From Leptospira jelokensis (GTDB lineage: Bacteria > Spirochaetota > Leptospiria > Leptospirales > Leptospiraceae): DNA of 64,000 bases. Below, piece after piece: positions 16,888-27,079 of the stretch. The notes under the pieces are model-generated. The model had not been told where the DNA came from. It was given only the letters and a program-made list of their open reading frames with translations, and searched no databases. Numbering within the stretch: position 1 is the first letter of the stretch; each line of letters starts with the position of its first letter. The translations under genes and the position numbers were made by a program. The DNA is taken from contig NZ_RQGH01000024.1 of assembly GCF_004769635.1 (NCBI RefSeq), positions 1 through 64,000 on the forward strand, given 5' to 3'.

Positions 16888-19200
16888 ATGAGTCAAATCT
16901 TTGATCAAATTTTCAAATTTTTACACAGAACCATTTCATATAGTTTTGCGATTGTTTTCTTTTCACTACAAGGGGCATTTTTTGGTGCTTTTTACGCATA
17001 CTTTTTTGGTTCCGCCCTCATTCCCAATTTCACAATCGATAATCACCCGGAAGTGGTGAACGTTTTTGTTTTTGCTACGTTATTGGCAGCTGTTGGGCAT
17101 AGCATTGAGTTTGGGATCTTAACTCCTCTGGGTTACGGTGGATTTCGTTCTGACGTAAGAAAGCTAAATCTTTTTCTTAAACGAAACGAAACCATTCGTC
17201 ACAAAGACATCTTAGAACTCGAAAACAATTTAAACACACTCATCCACCTTCCCAAAGAAAACATGTATGCTGCAATTCGGTATGCCCTTATGATTTTCCT
17301 CTCCGTTTCCCTTACTTATATTGTGTTTTCATATCCTTTGTATGAGTTATTATTGATTTTTATTGGATGGTTGTCTGCCGTTTTTGTTTACGGAGGTTTT
17401 TCTTATATCATTTCCGATTATGCCACCGGTAGCAAACGAGTGGAAATCAAAAAGATTTTAGCTTACAGGGACGTCACCGTCCACAAAAACTTTGGGATTT
17501 TGAGTTTAAAAGGAAAGTTTATCTTTTTACTCATCCTCATTCTCCTTTCCCTTAGTGTCTTATCTGTTTTTATTTCCTTTGGCAATGCAAGTTTACTTAA
17601 AATTACAGCCTTTATCACGATGACGTTTATTGAAGCGGTCATTTTGATTTATATGTTTTTCCAATCCATTAACCGTACCTTAGAACAAATTAACGAATCG
17701 GCAAATAGTTTGGCTTCTGGTGGGAGTGGTGCGCTTCCCATATTATCCATCGATAAGGAATTCATTCTCTTTGCCAAAAACTTTGAAAAAGCTACGAGGG
17801 AAGTAGGAAAAATTAGAGAGAATTTACAGGAACTCGTAGAAGCAAAAACCTCAGAGCTCAGAAACAGTTTGGAAACAGTGGAAACGTTAAAAAAACAGCA
17901 AGATGGTGATTATTTTTTAACATCCCTTCTCATCAAACCATTAAGTTTGAATAAAACCATTGGTTCCCATGTGAAAACAGACTTTTTAATCAAACAGAAA
18001 AAAACCTTTTTATTCCATGGAAGGGAAAATGAAATAGGTGGTGATATTTGCATCACTCGCACCATCACCTTACGAGGGAAAGATTATACTTTTTTTCTAA
18101 ATGCAGATGCAATGGGAAAATCCTTACAAGGTGCGGGTGGGGTATTAGTCCTCGGTGCGGCAGTCCAATCCATTTTAGAAAGGTCCAATGCCGTCGAGGC
18201 AGTAAAACTTTTGTATGCGGAACGTTGGATTAAAAATGCTTACCAAGAACTCCATCATATCTTTGAAAGTTTCGATTGTTCCATGTTAGTTTCCATGGTA
18301 ATGGGTCTGATTGATGATGAAACTGGCTTAATGTATTATTTAAATGCAGAACACCCTTGGTCAGTTTTGTATCGAAAAGGTACTGCCGAATTTATCAAAA
18401 ACAATTCAGAACTTAGAAAATTGGGGACTCCCTTTTCTGAAAAATCACTCGAAATATCCACCTTACAACTATTACCTGGAGATATCCTAATCCTTGGTTC
18501 AGACGGAAGGGATGATATCGAATTTGTCACAGAGACAACTGCTCGTAAAATCAATCACGATGAAGAATTATTTTTACGCCATGTCGAACGAGGGAATGGA
18601 GATCTAAAAAACATTTACCAATCCATTTTGACCATGGGAGAACTAACAGATGATTTAAGTCTTATGAGGATTGGTTTTAAAGAAAATAGCCACCAACCTC
18701 CTCGGGCCATTCGGAAAGAATCCTATGAACTGATGCGAAAGGCAAAAAATCAAATTAAAGCCGAATCCCTTGAAGAGGCAAAAACAAGTTTACTGGAAGC
18801 AAATCGCATCAATCCCGAAAACAGAGAAATCAAAAGAGCCCTCATTCGTTTACTTGTACGTATGAAAGACTACCAATTGGCTGCCGAAAAACTAAACACT
18901 TATATTGAGGAATTTCCGGGAGATACGGATTTAATTTATTTAGCATCGTTCACTTACAAACAAACAAAAGAATACGGAAAGGCAATTGATATGGGAGAAA
19001 GGATCCGACTTCGTAACCCAGGCCACCTTTCCAATTTGATTCAACTTGTACAATTGTATCTGATAATAGGCAATTTGCCTAAAGCAGAGAAGACCTTACA
19101 TCTAACATCGCTTATTCCTACTGATACAAAACGCATTGATAGCTTAAAATCACAAATTGCATCTTTTAAGGAGAAAATAGTTGCCGAAATTCCATCGTAG
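16888..19200 (+). CDS. Membrane SpoIIE-family phosphatase with C-terminal TPRs
   Basis: A 770-residue protein counted from the ATG at 16888, which has a GGGGACGAG ribosome site just upstream; an earlier TTG at 16867 is less likely. The first ~265 residues contain about six hydrophobic segments, then a short linker and coiled coil (TREVGKIRENLQELVEAK). The PP2C/SpoIIE domain keeps its metal motifs: NEIGGDI, LNADAMGKS, ILGSDGRDD and LTDDLSLM. The last ~150 residues contain TPR-like helices. It should dephosphorylate a serine/threonine-phosphorylated regulator, classically an anti-anti-sigma factor. No such partner is adjacent. Confidence 0.88.
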   Translation: MSQIFDQIFKFLHRTISYSFAIVFFSLQGAFFGAFYAYFFGSALIPNFTIDNHPEVVNVFVFATLLAAVGHSIEFGILTPLGYGGFRSDVRKLNLFLKRNETIRHKDILELENNLNTLIHLPKENMYAAIRYALMIFLSVSLTYIVFSYPLYELLLIFIGWLSAVFVYGGFSYIISDYATGSKRVEIKKILAYRDVTVHKNFGILSLKGKFIFLLILILLSLSVLSVFISFGNASLLKITAFITMTFIEAVILIYMFFQSINRTLEQINESANSLASGGSGALPILSIDKEFILFAKNFEKATREVGKIRENLQELVEAKTSELRNSLETVETLKKQQDGDYFLTSLLIKPLSLNKTIGSHVKTDFLIKQKKTFLFHGRENEIGGDICITRTITLRGKDYTFFLNADAMGKSLQGAGGVLVLGAAVQSILERSNAVEAVKLLYAERWIKNAYQELHHIFESFDCSMLVSMVMGLIDDETGLMYYLNAEHPWSVLYRKGTAEFIKNNSELRKLGTPFSEKSLEISTLQLLPGDILILGSDGRDDIEFVTETTARKINHDEELFLRHVERGNGDLKNIYQSILTMGELTDDLSLMRIGFKENSHQPPRAIRKESYELMRKAKNQIKAESLEEAKTSLLEANRINPENREIKRALIRLLVRMKDYQLAAEKLNTYIEEFPGDTDLIYLASFTYKQTKEYGKAIDMGERIRLRNPGHLSNLIQLVQLYLIIGNLPKAEKTLHLTSLIPTDTKRIDSLKSQIASFKEKIVAEIPS

Positions 19201-19236
19201 CAAGTTCTATTCATAATACCATTTAGCATCGATTTT

Positions 19237-20658
19237 ATGGCACAGACAAAAAATTGTATCGTATTGATTTTTCTCTTTGCCACACAATTGATGGATTGCC
19301 AAAGGTCTAAATTGGATAATCTTTGTGATCCCAAAACAGAGTCTTATTTAGAAAGTTTACTCATCCGTTATATCAATTTTGACGAAACCCCACATTGTGG
19401 ATTGGTTTTGGAAGTGATTCCTCCCAGTTTTTTAAATTGCCCTGCCCCGATTCCAAAACCCAATTCTATGTTTTTTGTGGAGTCGTTTGAAACCGATGGC
19501 AATCGATTGACGTTTTCCAGTGACCCTCCTCTTCCTCCTGGAATTTCCTTTTCGTTTTTTTTTAATTCCCTCCAAGGCAGTTATTCTGGTTGGTTTGCCA
19601 ATCGAGTATCTTATACCATTACTGCCAGTAATCCCAAAGGAAGTGCCAGTTGCACTTACACGCCTCTATGGATGGGAAAACTTCCGTTCAAAACGAACCA
19701 AACCACTTGTTACGATGGTGCATATAATCCAGCCATTTGTTCGAGTGTTTCGGGTCAGGACGGAAACTTCCAAAAAGGAACCACTCCAAGTTTTATTGGT
19801 CCTAGTTTGGTGGCTGGTGTGGAAATCACAACGGAAGAAAATTCTGGACTGGTTTGGACGAGTTGCCAAAGGGGAATCACTGGGATTGGATGCACAACCT
19901 CGGGTACAACCAGCTTTACATATACACAAGCACAAACGGATTGTGCGAGTCTCAATGTTGGGTCAGGATTTGCCAATCGCACCGATTGGCGTGTTCCCGA
20001 AATGTATGAGTATATGAGTACATTCGACTATACTACAATCAATCCATCAATTAATCAAACCTACTTTCCGGCAACAGACAGCTGGAATTTCAAAACAAAC
20101 ACGGATTATGATCCAGGAGTGGGAGCCTATTATCCTACTTTTATTGAATCAGGTATTGGAGGTGGTGGATATGGGGACCTCCACCGATTGCGTTGTGTTG
20201 CAAATGGAACCCCCATCAAAAACAAACGCCTAATCAATAATAATGATGGAACCATCTTGGATTTAGACACTTCCCTTGTTTGGCAAAGGTGCCATGCAGG
20301 CCAAACCAACTTCGCAACGTGCACGGGTGGGACTGATCTCATCTCTGATTGGCAAACGGCAATCAATTATTGCCAAAACTTAAATTTGGCTGGTAAGGTT
20401 TGGAGGCTACCAAACGCTAATGAACTCAGGAGTCTGATCGATTTTTACAAAACGTACGGAAGGCCCGGTTATGATCCGGTTTTCTTTCCCAATACGGCAG
20501 AAATTGCATCGCCAGCTGTCGTGAATTATTGGACTTCAACTTCAGGAACTCAGTTCGGTTCGAATGCCTTTGTTGTCAATTTCCAATATTCAGGTGGTGG
20601 ACCTGATACAAAATCAAATTCATCAGACAATTATACCCGCTGTGTTTCCGATTTTTAA
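19237..20658 (+). CDS. DUF1566-type lipoprotein
   Basis: A 473-residue predicted lipoprotein with a loose spirochaetal lipobox TQLMDC (Cys21). Residues 30-55 form a short module (CDPKTESYLESLL, then HCG) that recurs with identical spacing in the lipoprotein at 21514. The rest has two DUF1566/Lcl C-terminal-like units, starting near NSGLVWTSCQRG and TSLVWQRCHAG, each with the W-R-x-P motif (TDWRVPEMYEY; KVWRLPNANELRSLI). These domains are common in leptospiral surface lipoproteins of unknown function. It follows the phosphatase gene by 36 bases. Confidence 0.82.
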   Translation: MAQTKNCIVLIFLFATQLMDCQRSKLDNLCDPKTESYLESLLIRYINFDETPHCGLVLEVIPPSFLNCPAPIPKPNSMFFVESFETDGNRLTFSSDPPLPPGISFSFFFNSLQGSYSGWFANRVSYTITASNPKGSASCTYTPLWMGKLPFKTNQTTCYDGAYNPAICSSVSGQDGNFQKGTTPSFIGPSLVAGVEITTEENSGLVWTSCQRGITGIGCTTSGTTSFTYTQAQTDCASLNVGSGFANRTDWRVPEMYEYMSTFDYTTINPSINQTYFPATDSWNFKTNTDYDPGVGAYYPTFIESGIGGGGYGDLHRLRCVANGTPIKNKRLINNNDGTILDLDTSLVWQRCHAGQTNFATCTGGTDLISDWQTAINYCQNLNLAGKVWRLPNANELRSLIDFYKTYGRPGYDPVFFPNTAEIASPAVVNYWTSTSGTQFGSNAFVVNFQYSGGGPDTKSNSSDNYTRCVSDF

Positions 20659-20706
20659 CGTTTGTCAGATGGAAACAAAAACATACCATTGAATCCTTTG
20701 AAAGCC

Positions 20707-21378
20707 ATGTTCAAAATTTTTTATCTCACTTGTTTCCTTTTCCTAGCCGGTTGCACCACAATCGGTTTCCACCAAACTTCTCTTCGCAATTCGATGTCGT
20801 TTGGAGAGGAAGTTAACATTCGCGTTTGTGTCATCCGTGAACCTGGTATCGAACCAGAAGAAATCCAATCTTTATTCACAGCATGGAATGAGGAACTTTC
20901 CCTTTACCATCTCAAAGCTGAACCCATTCCCTTGGCTATCATGGAACGTCCCGGATTTTATGGCTCGGATATCATCGAGTATTTGGTTAACAAAAAGATG
21001 CCCGAATTTTGTGATCGTATGTTGTATTTGAAAGGCAGGACTTGGGGTGATATCGCCTACGAAGTGTTTACCTTAGGACTCTTTGTAGGAGTGGGAGTGA
21101 AGTTAGAAATCCAAGGTGCTGTCGAAACACGCACCAATACAAAAGGTTATATCAAAGCGAAATACATTTCCACCATCCAACTCTTATTCACAAGTCCAAA
21201 ATCCACTCTTGTCCATGAAGGTTACCATCTCCTTGGGTGTGGGCACCAACTCCTTATGAAAGAGTGTTATGAAAGGATACGAGATGTGAAACTTTTACTC
21301 ACCGATCCGAAGAGAGACCCTAATTTTTTTCCAAACATCAATGCGGAAGGAATCAAAATCGTAACACGTCCGATTTAA
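20707..21378 (+). CDS. Lipoprotein with metzincin-type zinc motif
   Basis: About 223 residues from the ATG at 20707; a TTG at 20662 would add 15 residues before the signal peptide. The signal ends in the lipobox FLFLAGC. Near residue 170 is HEGYHLLGCGH (21214-21246), an exact HExxHxxGxxH zinc-binding signature of metzincin metalloproteases. A Met follows closely (QLLMKEC) and might serve as a Met-turn. The remainder matches no family I recognise. It lies between two other lipoprotein genes. A surface or periplasmic zinc peptidase is inferred; the motif could be fortuitous, but all three His, the Glu and the Gly are in place. Confidence 0.68.
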   Translation: MFKIFYLTCFLFLAGCTTIGFHQTSLRNSMSFGEEVNIRVCVIREPGIEPEEIQSLFTAWNEELSLYHLKAEPIPLAIMERPGFYGSDIIEYLVNKKMPEFCDRMLYLKGRTWGDIAYEVFTLGLFVGVGVKLEIQGAVETRTNTKGYIKAKYISTIQLLFTSPKSTLVHEGYHLLGCGHQLLMKECYERIRDVKLLLTDPKRDPNFFPNINAEGIKIVTRPI

Positions 21379-21513
21379 TCCATCCAGAAGGATTCGATTG
21401 TAATGTATCAAGGAATTCACTACGGACGTTTCCGCAAATGAATTCTTAGGGATATTTCTAATCTTGATTGCGGTTGGAGTGCCTTCGCAAATAACATCCA
21501 TTGTATCAGTTTT

Positions 21514-22785
21514 ATGTTTCGTTCTATTCTTTTTTTCTCTTCCTTCTGTTTGTTATTTTCCTGTTCGAATGGAAATTTATCGAATGTATGCGATGTGAAT
21601 TCCAATTCCTATTTAGAGGAATTACTCTTTCGCATCACAACCAAAGACAAAAGTTTTCATTGTGGTTACCAGATCCAAGAACCACGTGAACCCATTTGTT
21701 CCTTATCATATGAACAAGCCCACTTACCAGAAAATTGGGATTTAGTCAAAAAGGAAGTGGAGTTACAAGCATCTCTTGGTGTGAGTGGGCCTGAAGCTCT
21801 GGTCCAATATTCCCTTGTTTCAGTCCAATCCGCCATCGGTGTGGCCTATCCTGCATTCCAAAGTGCCCTCAGTGCCCCAAATGGAAAACTTTATTTACTC
21901 CCGTATAACTCACCTTATATCGTTTCAATTGATCCTAACAATCGTTCGTTTGCTCTTTCTACCTCTGTAGCTGGTGTAGTTGATTTTATGGGTGGGGCAC
22001 TTGGACCAAATGGAACAATTTACCTTGCTCCCCACCAAAACAATGACTTTTTTTCCTTCGATACTTCAAAGGAAACAATGTCGACCATTGGCAATATCAC
22101 AATGGGTGGAGCCGCATACAATGGTGGAGTGTTTGCTCCGAATGGGAAGGTATACTTCACACCAGGCAATGAATCCACCATTCGTTATTATGACACAAAA
22201 ACCAAAACCTTTGGTTCAGTAGCAACATCCCTCTCTGGAGGAATTTTTTCCAATGGAGTTCTCACACCTGAAGGAAAAATCTATTACATCCCCCATGATG
22301 CCACGAACATTTATATCTTAGACACTAACACAGATTCAGTTACGATGCATTCGTATTCCTTTGGTGGGAGTGGGAATTTTTTTTCAGGGATTTATGCCCC
22401 GAATGGAAAGATCTATATCATCCCATTTAACGCAAGTAACGTGTTCGCAGTGGATACAAAAAACAATGATACGGTAACAAACCTCGGAAACTTACCATCA
22501 CCCGTCAGTGGGATGTTCAACGGAGTTGTACTTTCTCCTAATGGAAAAATTTATCCAATTCCTTATAATTATTCCAATTTCATTTCCATTGATCCAAGAA
22601 CAGATTCCTATTCTGTTCTGATGGCAAACCCATCCACCACATCCTACAGAGGTGGAGCCATTGGATTAGGTGGCGAAATTTACCTTTCCCCGCATAATGC
22701 CGATCGATTTGACCTTTTGGATACAAAAGCAAATGGAAGTTTTTGTGATTCCATCCGGCTTTCTCCTTACTGGAACAAATTTTAA
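21514..22785 (+). CDS. Lipoprotein with seven-repeat beta-propeller
   Basis: A 423-residue lipoprotein (lipobox LLFSC, Cys17). Residues 26-51 carry the same CD-x4-SYLE-x-LL-x-R module, ending in HCG, as the neighbour at 19237. From about residue 110 there are seven repeats of roughly 45-50 residues with the core APNGKIYxIPxN, each followed by a strand ending in a D-T or D-P turn. This is the pattern of a seven-bladed propeller. Such a surface-exposed propeller could bind ligand; no catalytic residues are apparent. Function unknown. Confidence 0.8.
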   Translation: MFRSILFFSSFCLLFSCSNGNLSNVCDVNSNSYLEELLFRITTKDKSFHCGYQIQEPREPICSLSYEQAHLPENWDLVKKEVELQASLGVSGPEALVQYSLVSVQSAIGVAYPAFQSALSAPNGKLYLLPYNSPYIVSIDPNNRSFALSTSVAGVVDFMGGALGPNGTIYLAPHQNNDFFSFDTSKETMSTIGNITMGGAAYNGGVFAPNGKVYFTPGNESTIRYYDTKTKTFGSVATSLSGGIFSNGVLTPEGKIYYIPHDATNIYILDTNTDSVTMHSYSFGGSGNFFSGIYAPNGKIYIIPFNASNVFAVDTKNNDTVTNLGNLPSPVSGMFNGVVLSPNGKIYPIPYNYSNFISIDPRTDSYSVLMANPSTTSYRGGAIGLGGEIYLSPHNADRFDLLDTKANGSFCDSIRLSPYWNKF

Positions 22786-22838
22786 TCAGAAAACTAGAAT
22801 CCAAACGGATTCTTTCGTCGAATTGATTCAAGTTTTTC

Positions 22839-22859
22839 ACCATACGTGTTTGGTATGGT
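22839..22859. repeat. Inverted repeat before the PAS kinase gene
   Basis: ACCATAC at 22839-22845 pairs with GTATGGT at 22853-22859 across seven bases, 13-33 bases ahead of the kinase ATG. It could be an operator or a leader hairpin affecting translation. There is no T-run. Confidence 0.3.
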
Positions 22860-22871
22860 TGATGCCTACCC

Positions 22872-24782
22872 ATGAGTGGAACAAACAATTCAGACAGGAA
22901 TCTCTTTTTCGGTTTTGCAAACCAATTGAATCATTCTGTTTTTTTGTTCGAAACCAAGGAAGGGAGTTTTGATGTTTCCGCAAAACTAGTATTTGCCAAT
23001 GAAAAGGCAAAAGAAACTCACCCTAATTTAAAAACAGGCAATGATCCAATGACAATTGGTTTTTTGTTTCCATTTTTAATGGAACTAGGAAACCAAAACC
23101 AAATCCATTCTTGTTTCCAAAACAACACAAACTTTGAAGAAGTCATAACCATATCCGGTTTGCATTTTGAAAAAACAAACCATCAAAACTTCTTATTCAC
23201 ATTGAGTCGGATCAGTAGTACACATTGTACGGTTCTTATCGAAAGACTATCCGATGTGTTACTCGCAGAAAAAGCATTGAAACAAAAAGAAACCAAACTC
23301 AATCGATTTTTAAAAACAATGATCAATGGGGTTGTTGTCGTCAATACCGAAGGGCAAATACTCTATGCGAACGATAGCGCAGCCAATATATTAGAGTTGG
23401 AATTAGAAACCATTGAAAATCGGTATTTCAGTTCCAGAGAATGGAAACAAATAGATGCAAATGGTGATCCTTACCCAATCGAAAAACTTCCTTTGGCAAT
23501 TGCTCTGGGGAAAGGAGAAACTGTCTACAATTGTGAACATGGAATCGTTTCAGAAGGTGGTAAACCAAAATGGTTGAATGTCAATGCAACACCAATCTAT
23601 GATGAAGAAGGCAATTTGGAAGGTGCGACTGCGAGTTTTCTCGACGTCACTGAACTAAAAAATACACAAAACACCATCCAACTCCAAAATAAAAAATTAA
23701 CCTCCATCTTAGATGCAATCGAAAGATCAGCCATTGTCAGTGTCACGGATGCAAATGGTAACATCACTAGGGTAAATTCCAAGTTTTTGAATCTTTGTGG
23801 TTATTCAGAATGCGAAATCATTGGTAAAAACCATAGAATTTTAAATGCTGCCTACCACCCAAAAGAATTTTGGAGTGCTTTATGGAAAGAAATCAAATCG
23901 GGTCATACTTGGGAAGGAATCATCAAAAACAAATCAAAAGATGGAAATTATTTTTGGTTACAAACCTTCATCCATCCTTTGTATGATGAAAAAAACCAAA
24001 TAGAATCTTTTTTGTCCATTCGATTTGATATCACAGAAGAAATCGAAGCCCTAGAAAACACAAAACGGATGTTACATTTCACAGGCATCCAAAACAATCG
24101 ATTACAAAACTTCGCCTACATAGTTTCCCATAATATCCGACAACACTCTTCCAATTTTACATCCCTTGTGCAGTTATTAGAAGATTCCAATCCAGAAGAA
24201 GACAAAACAAAGATCATACAAATGTTACATGCCTCTTCCGTACAATTAGAAGAAACCATTACTCACTTAAATGACATTATCTCCATCAACCAAATGTTAA
24301 ACAAACCGATGGAAATTTGTTCACTGAGAAATGAAGTGGATAAAACACTAACGATTTTAAAAGGTTCGATCGAATCTAGGAACATCCAAGTTGAAGTCAG
24401 GATTCCAAACGAAATCGAATGTAAAACCATCCCCGCTTACTTAGAAAGTATCCTTCTCAATCTGATTTCAAATGCTGTGAAGTATGTTCGACTGAAAAAA
24501 GGTGCTTTCATTCGGATTGAAGCGACAGAGAAAAATGAACAAATTGTATTCACCGTCGAAGACAATGGCCTTGGAATCAATTTGCAAAAACATGGAAACA
24601 AAATTTTTGGTATGTTCAAAACCTTCCATCGGAATGAAGATGCCAGAGGCATTGGACTCTTTATCACCAAATCACAAGTTGAAGTGCTTGGTGGTTCCAT
24701 CGCATTGACGAGCGAGGAAGGGAAAGGTTCAGTCTTTCGAGTGACCCTACCCAAACATCCGGAAAGAAGCCTTCGGGCATAA
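22872..24782 (+). CDS. PAS-domain sensor histidine kinase
   Basis: A 636-residue cytoplasmic kinase. A degenerate PAS-like segment (about 10-125) is followed by two clear PAS/PAC units (about 140-265 and 275-395; e.g. GVVVVNTEGQILYAN and NKSKDGNYFWLQTF). The phosphoacceptor is His420 in IVSHNIRQHSSN, a variant H-box seen in Leptospira and Bacteroidetes kinases. The ATPase part has NLISNAVKYV (N-box), EDNGLGINL (G1) and ARGIGLFI (G2). No receiver domain or neighbouring regulator gene is present, so its partner is elsewhere. It lacks the DHp insertion of the other two large kinases. Confidence 0.88.
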   Translation: MSGTNNSDRNLFFGFANQLNHSVFLFETKEGSFDVSAKLVFANEKAKETHPNLKTGNDPMTIGFLFPFLMELGNQNQIHSCFQNNTNFEEVITISGLHFEKTNHQNFLFTLSRISSTHCTVLIERLSDVLLAEKALKQKETKLNRFLKTMINGVVVVNTEGQILYANDSAANILELELETIENRYFSSREWKQIDANGDPYPIEKLPLAIALGKGETVYNCEHGIVSEGGKPKWLNVNATPIYDEEGNLEGATASFLDVTELKNTQNTIQLQNKKLTSILDAIERSAIVSVTDANGNITRVNSKFLNLCGYSECEIIGKNHRILNAAYHPKEFWSALWKEIKSGHTWEGIIKNKSKDGNYFWLQTFIHPLYDEKNQIESFLSIRFDITEEIEALENTKRMLHFTGIQNNRLQNFAYIVSHNIRQHSSNFTSLVQLLEDSNPEEDKTKIIQMLHASSVQLEETITHLNDIISINQMLNKPMEICSLRNEVDKTLTILKGSIESRNIQVEVRIPNEIECKTIPAYLESILLNLISNAVKYVRLKKGAFIRIEATEKNEQIVFTVEDNGLGINLQKHGNKIFGMFKTFHRNEDARGIGLFITKSQVEVLGGSIALTSEEGKGSVFRVTLPKHPERSLRA

Positions 24783-24948
24783 AACCTAACTCATTCCAGG
24801 CATTTTGTCCACAAACGGAAAAGTCCAATGGGCCGGCCTTTGCACACTTCTTTCCAATCCAACTTGACAATCTCCCCCAACCCATGAGGTTTAACCTAGT
24901 GATCCGTTGGCGGTTGCCTTCGGACGTACCAATGACATAAGGAAATCC

Positions 24949-26118
24949 ATGAAAGTCCACGAATACCAGGCCAAAGAAATCCTACGTAGACACAATGCCA
25001 ACGTTCCATTCGGAAAGGTCATCGACACTGTCGGTGATTTCGAAAAGGCATATAACGAAGTTGTCCAAAAATCACCCGTAGTGGTGGTCAAAGCCCAAAT
25101 CCACGCAGGTGGACGAGGGAAAGGTGGCGGAGTCAAAGTCGCCAAAACAAAAGATGACGCAAAAGCGGCTGCAGAGAAAATCCTCGGGATGCAACTCATC
25201 ACCCCACAAACTGGGCCTGAGGGAAAAAAAGTCCTAAAAGTTTATTTAGAGCAAGGTCTTGAGATTGCGAAGGAATACTACCTTTCCATTTTACTCGACC
25301 GTGCCATTCGCAAAACCATCATCATGGCTTCCACAGAAGGTGGGATGGAAATTGAAGAAGTGGCCGAAACCCACCCTGAAAAAATCATCAAAATCCAAAT
25401 TGATCCAGGCATCGGAATCCAAGGATCCCAAGTAAGAGAACTTGCGTTTGCTCTTGGAATCCCGGCAGAAGCACAAAAATCCTTCACTGCCCTCGTGAAT
25501 TCAGTTTACAATGCTTACATCAAAGAAGATGCAGCACTCCTCGAGATCAACCCTCTCATCCTAACAAAACAAAACGAAATCATTGCAGGGGACTGCAAGA
25601 TGGACTTGGATGAAAACGCTCTTTACCGTCACCCTGACAACGAAGCCCTTCGAGATATTTCTGAAGAAGATCCTTACGAAGTAAAAGCAAAAGAATACAA
25701 CCTCAACTACGTGAAGTTAGATGGAAATATTGGTTGTATGGTAAATGGTGCCGGTCTTGCGATGGCAACCATGGACATCGTGAAGTTAGCTGGTGCTGAA
25801 CCTGCAAACTTTTTGGATGTTGGAGGTGGAGCAAACCCAACCACTGTAGAAAATGGGTTCAGGCTTATCCTTTCCGATCCAAACGTAAAAGGAATTTTTG
25901 TAAACGTTTTCGGTGGAATCGTACGTTGTGACCGAGTTGCAGTTGGAATTATCGAAGCAACAAAAAAGGTAAACGTATCCGTTCCAGTTGTGGTTCGTTT
26001 AAAAGGAACCAACGCAGAAGAAGGGAAAAAAATCCTAAACGAATCTGGGATGAACATTGTGGGAGTCGAGGGACTCCGTGACGCGGCAGACAAAATTGTC
26101 TCCCTAATCAAAAAATAG
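24949..26118 (+). CDS. sucC: Succinyl-CoA ligase [ADP-forming] subunit beta
   Basis: The TCA-cycle enzyme subunit that binds nucleotide and succinate. The ATG at 24949 with AAGGAA just upstream gives 389 residues, the normal length; an upstream TTG at 24907 is unlikely. The N-terminal [12 protein letters not shown], the ATP-grasp glycine loop [22 protein letters not shown] and [17 protein letters not shown] are all classic. It forms an operon with sucD (12 bases apart). Confidence 0.97.
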   Translation: MKVHEYQAKEILRRHNANVPFGKVIDTVGDFEKAYNEVVQKSPVVVVKAQIHAGGRGKGGGVKVAKTKDDAKAAAEKILGMQLITPQTGPEGKKVLKVYLEQGLEIAKEYYLSILLDRAIRKTIIMASTEGGMEIEEVAETHPEKIIKIQIDPGIGIQGSQVRELAFALGIPAEAQKSFTALVNSVYNAYIKEDAALLEINPLILTKQNEIIAGDCKMDLDENALYRHPDNEALRDISEEDPYEVKAKEYNLNYVKLDGNIGCMVNGAGLAMATMDIVKLAGAEPANFLDVGGGANPTTVENGFRLILSDPNVKGIFVNVFGGIVRCDRVAVGIIEATKKVNVSVPVVVRLKGTNAEEGKKILNESGMNIVGVEGLRDAADKIVSLIKK

Positions 26119-26130
26119 GAAACAGGAAAC

Positions 26131-27021
26131 ATGGCTGTATTAGTAGATGAAAATACAAGAGTAGTTGTACAAGGGATCACTGGAAAAGAAGGTTCCTTCC
26201 ATGCGACTCAAATGTTGGAATATGGTACAAAGGTAGTAGCGGGTGTGACTCCTGGAAAAGGTGGCCAAACTTGGACATCTGAATTTGGAAAAACAGCTCC
26301 TGTTCGCAATACCATCAAAGACGCGATGAAAGAAGACGGAGCAAACGCAGCAGTGATTTTTGTTCCACCTCCATTTGCAGCGGACGCAATCCTCGAAGGG
26401 ATTTTTGCAGAGATCCCTCTTGTGGTATGTATCACAGAAGGAATCCCTACACACGATATGTTAAAAGTGTACAGCGTGTTACGAAATTCCAAAACAAAAC
26501 TCGTAGGACCAAACTGTCCAGGTGTGATCAACCCACGTTATAATGTAAAAATGGGAATCATGCCAGGTTTCATCCACACTCCAGGGAACATTGGAATTGT
26601 GTCTCGTTCAGGAACTCTAACCTACGAATCTGTGGCTTCCTTGACGGCGGCGGGCCTTGGCCAGTCGACTTGCATTGGAATCGGGGGAGACCCAGTTCCC
26701 GGGATGAACCACACGGAAGCAGTTCGCCTCCTTAATGAAGACCCAGACACAGAAGGCATTGTGATGATTGGTGAAATCGGTGGAACTTCTGAAGAAGAAG
26801 CAGCGGCTTACATCAAAGCTCATGTCAAAAAACCAGTGGTTGGGTTCATCGCAGGCCAAACGGCCCCTCCAGGGAAACGTATGGGGCACGCAGGTGCTAT
26901 CATTTCTGGGGGAATGGGGACAGCGACTTCCAAAATTGCAGCCATGCAAGATGCTGGTGTGAGCATTTGCGCGCATATCGGGGAAGTTGGTGAAAAAATG
27001 AAAGCAGCCTTTAAAAAATAA
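26131..27021 (+). CDS. sucD: Succinyl-CoA ligase [ADP-forming] subunit alpha
   Basis: A 296-residue catalytic subunit that carries the phosphohistidine and binds Co[13 protein letters not shown] is the CoA-binding N-terminus, [10 protein letters not shown] the power-helix region, and [11 protein letters not shown] contains the active-site His (about residue 253). The start ATG follows an AGGAAAC ribosome site. It is directly followed by the tolC-like gene after 58 bases. Confidence 0.97.
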   Translation: MAVLVDENTRVVVQGITGKEGSFHATQMLEYGTKVVAGVTPGKGGQTWTSEFGKTAPVRNTIKDAMKEDGANAAVIFVPPPFAADAILEGIFAEIPLVVCITEGIPTHDMLKVYSVLRNSKTKLVGPNCPGVINPRYNVKMGIMPGFIHTPGNIGIVSRSGTLTYESVASLTAAGLGQSTCIGIGGDPVPGMNHTEAVRLLNEDPDTEGIVMIGEIGGTSEEEAAAYIKAHVKKPVVGFIAGQTAPPGKRMGHAGAIISGGMGTATSKIAAMQDAGVSICAHIGEVGEKMKAAFKK

Positions 27022-27079
27022 GGGCAGCGATCAAAAAAATACAACTTTGCAGGGGAAATGAGGAGTCTGAGTTAAGAGT

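Noticed and set aside
24829..24838. GGCCGGCC palindrome before sucC
   Set aside because: A short self-complementary restriction-site-like octamer, with no second copy or context to suggest function.
24864..24902. TTGACA at 24864-24869 as the sucC promoter -35
   Set aside because: No acceptable -10 hexamer at 16-18 bases; only a poor TAACCT at 22 bases, so I do not call a promoter.
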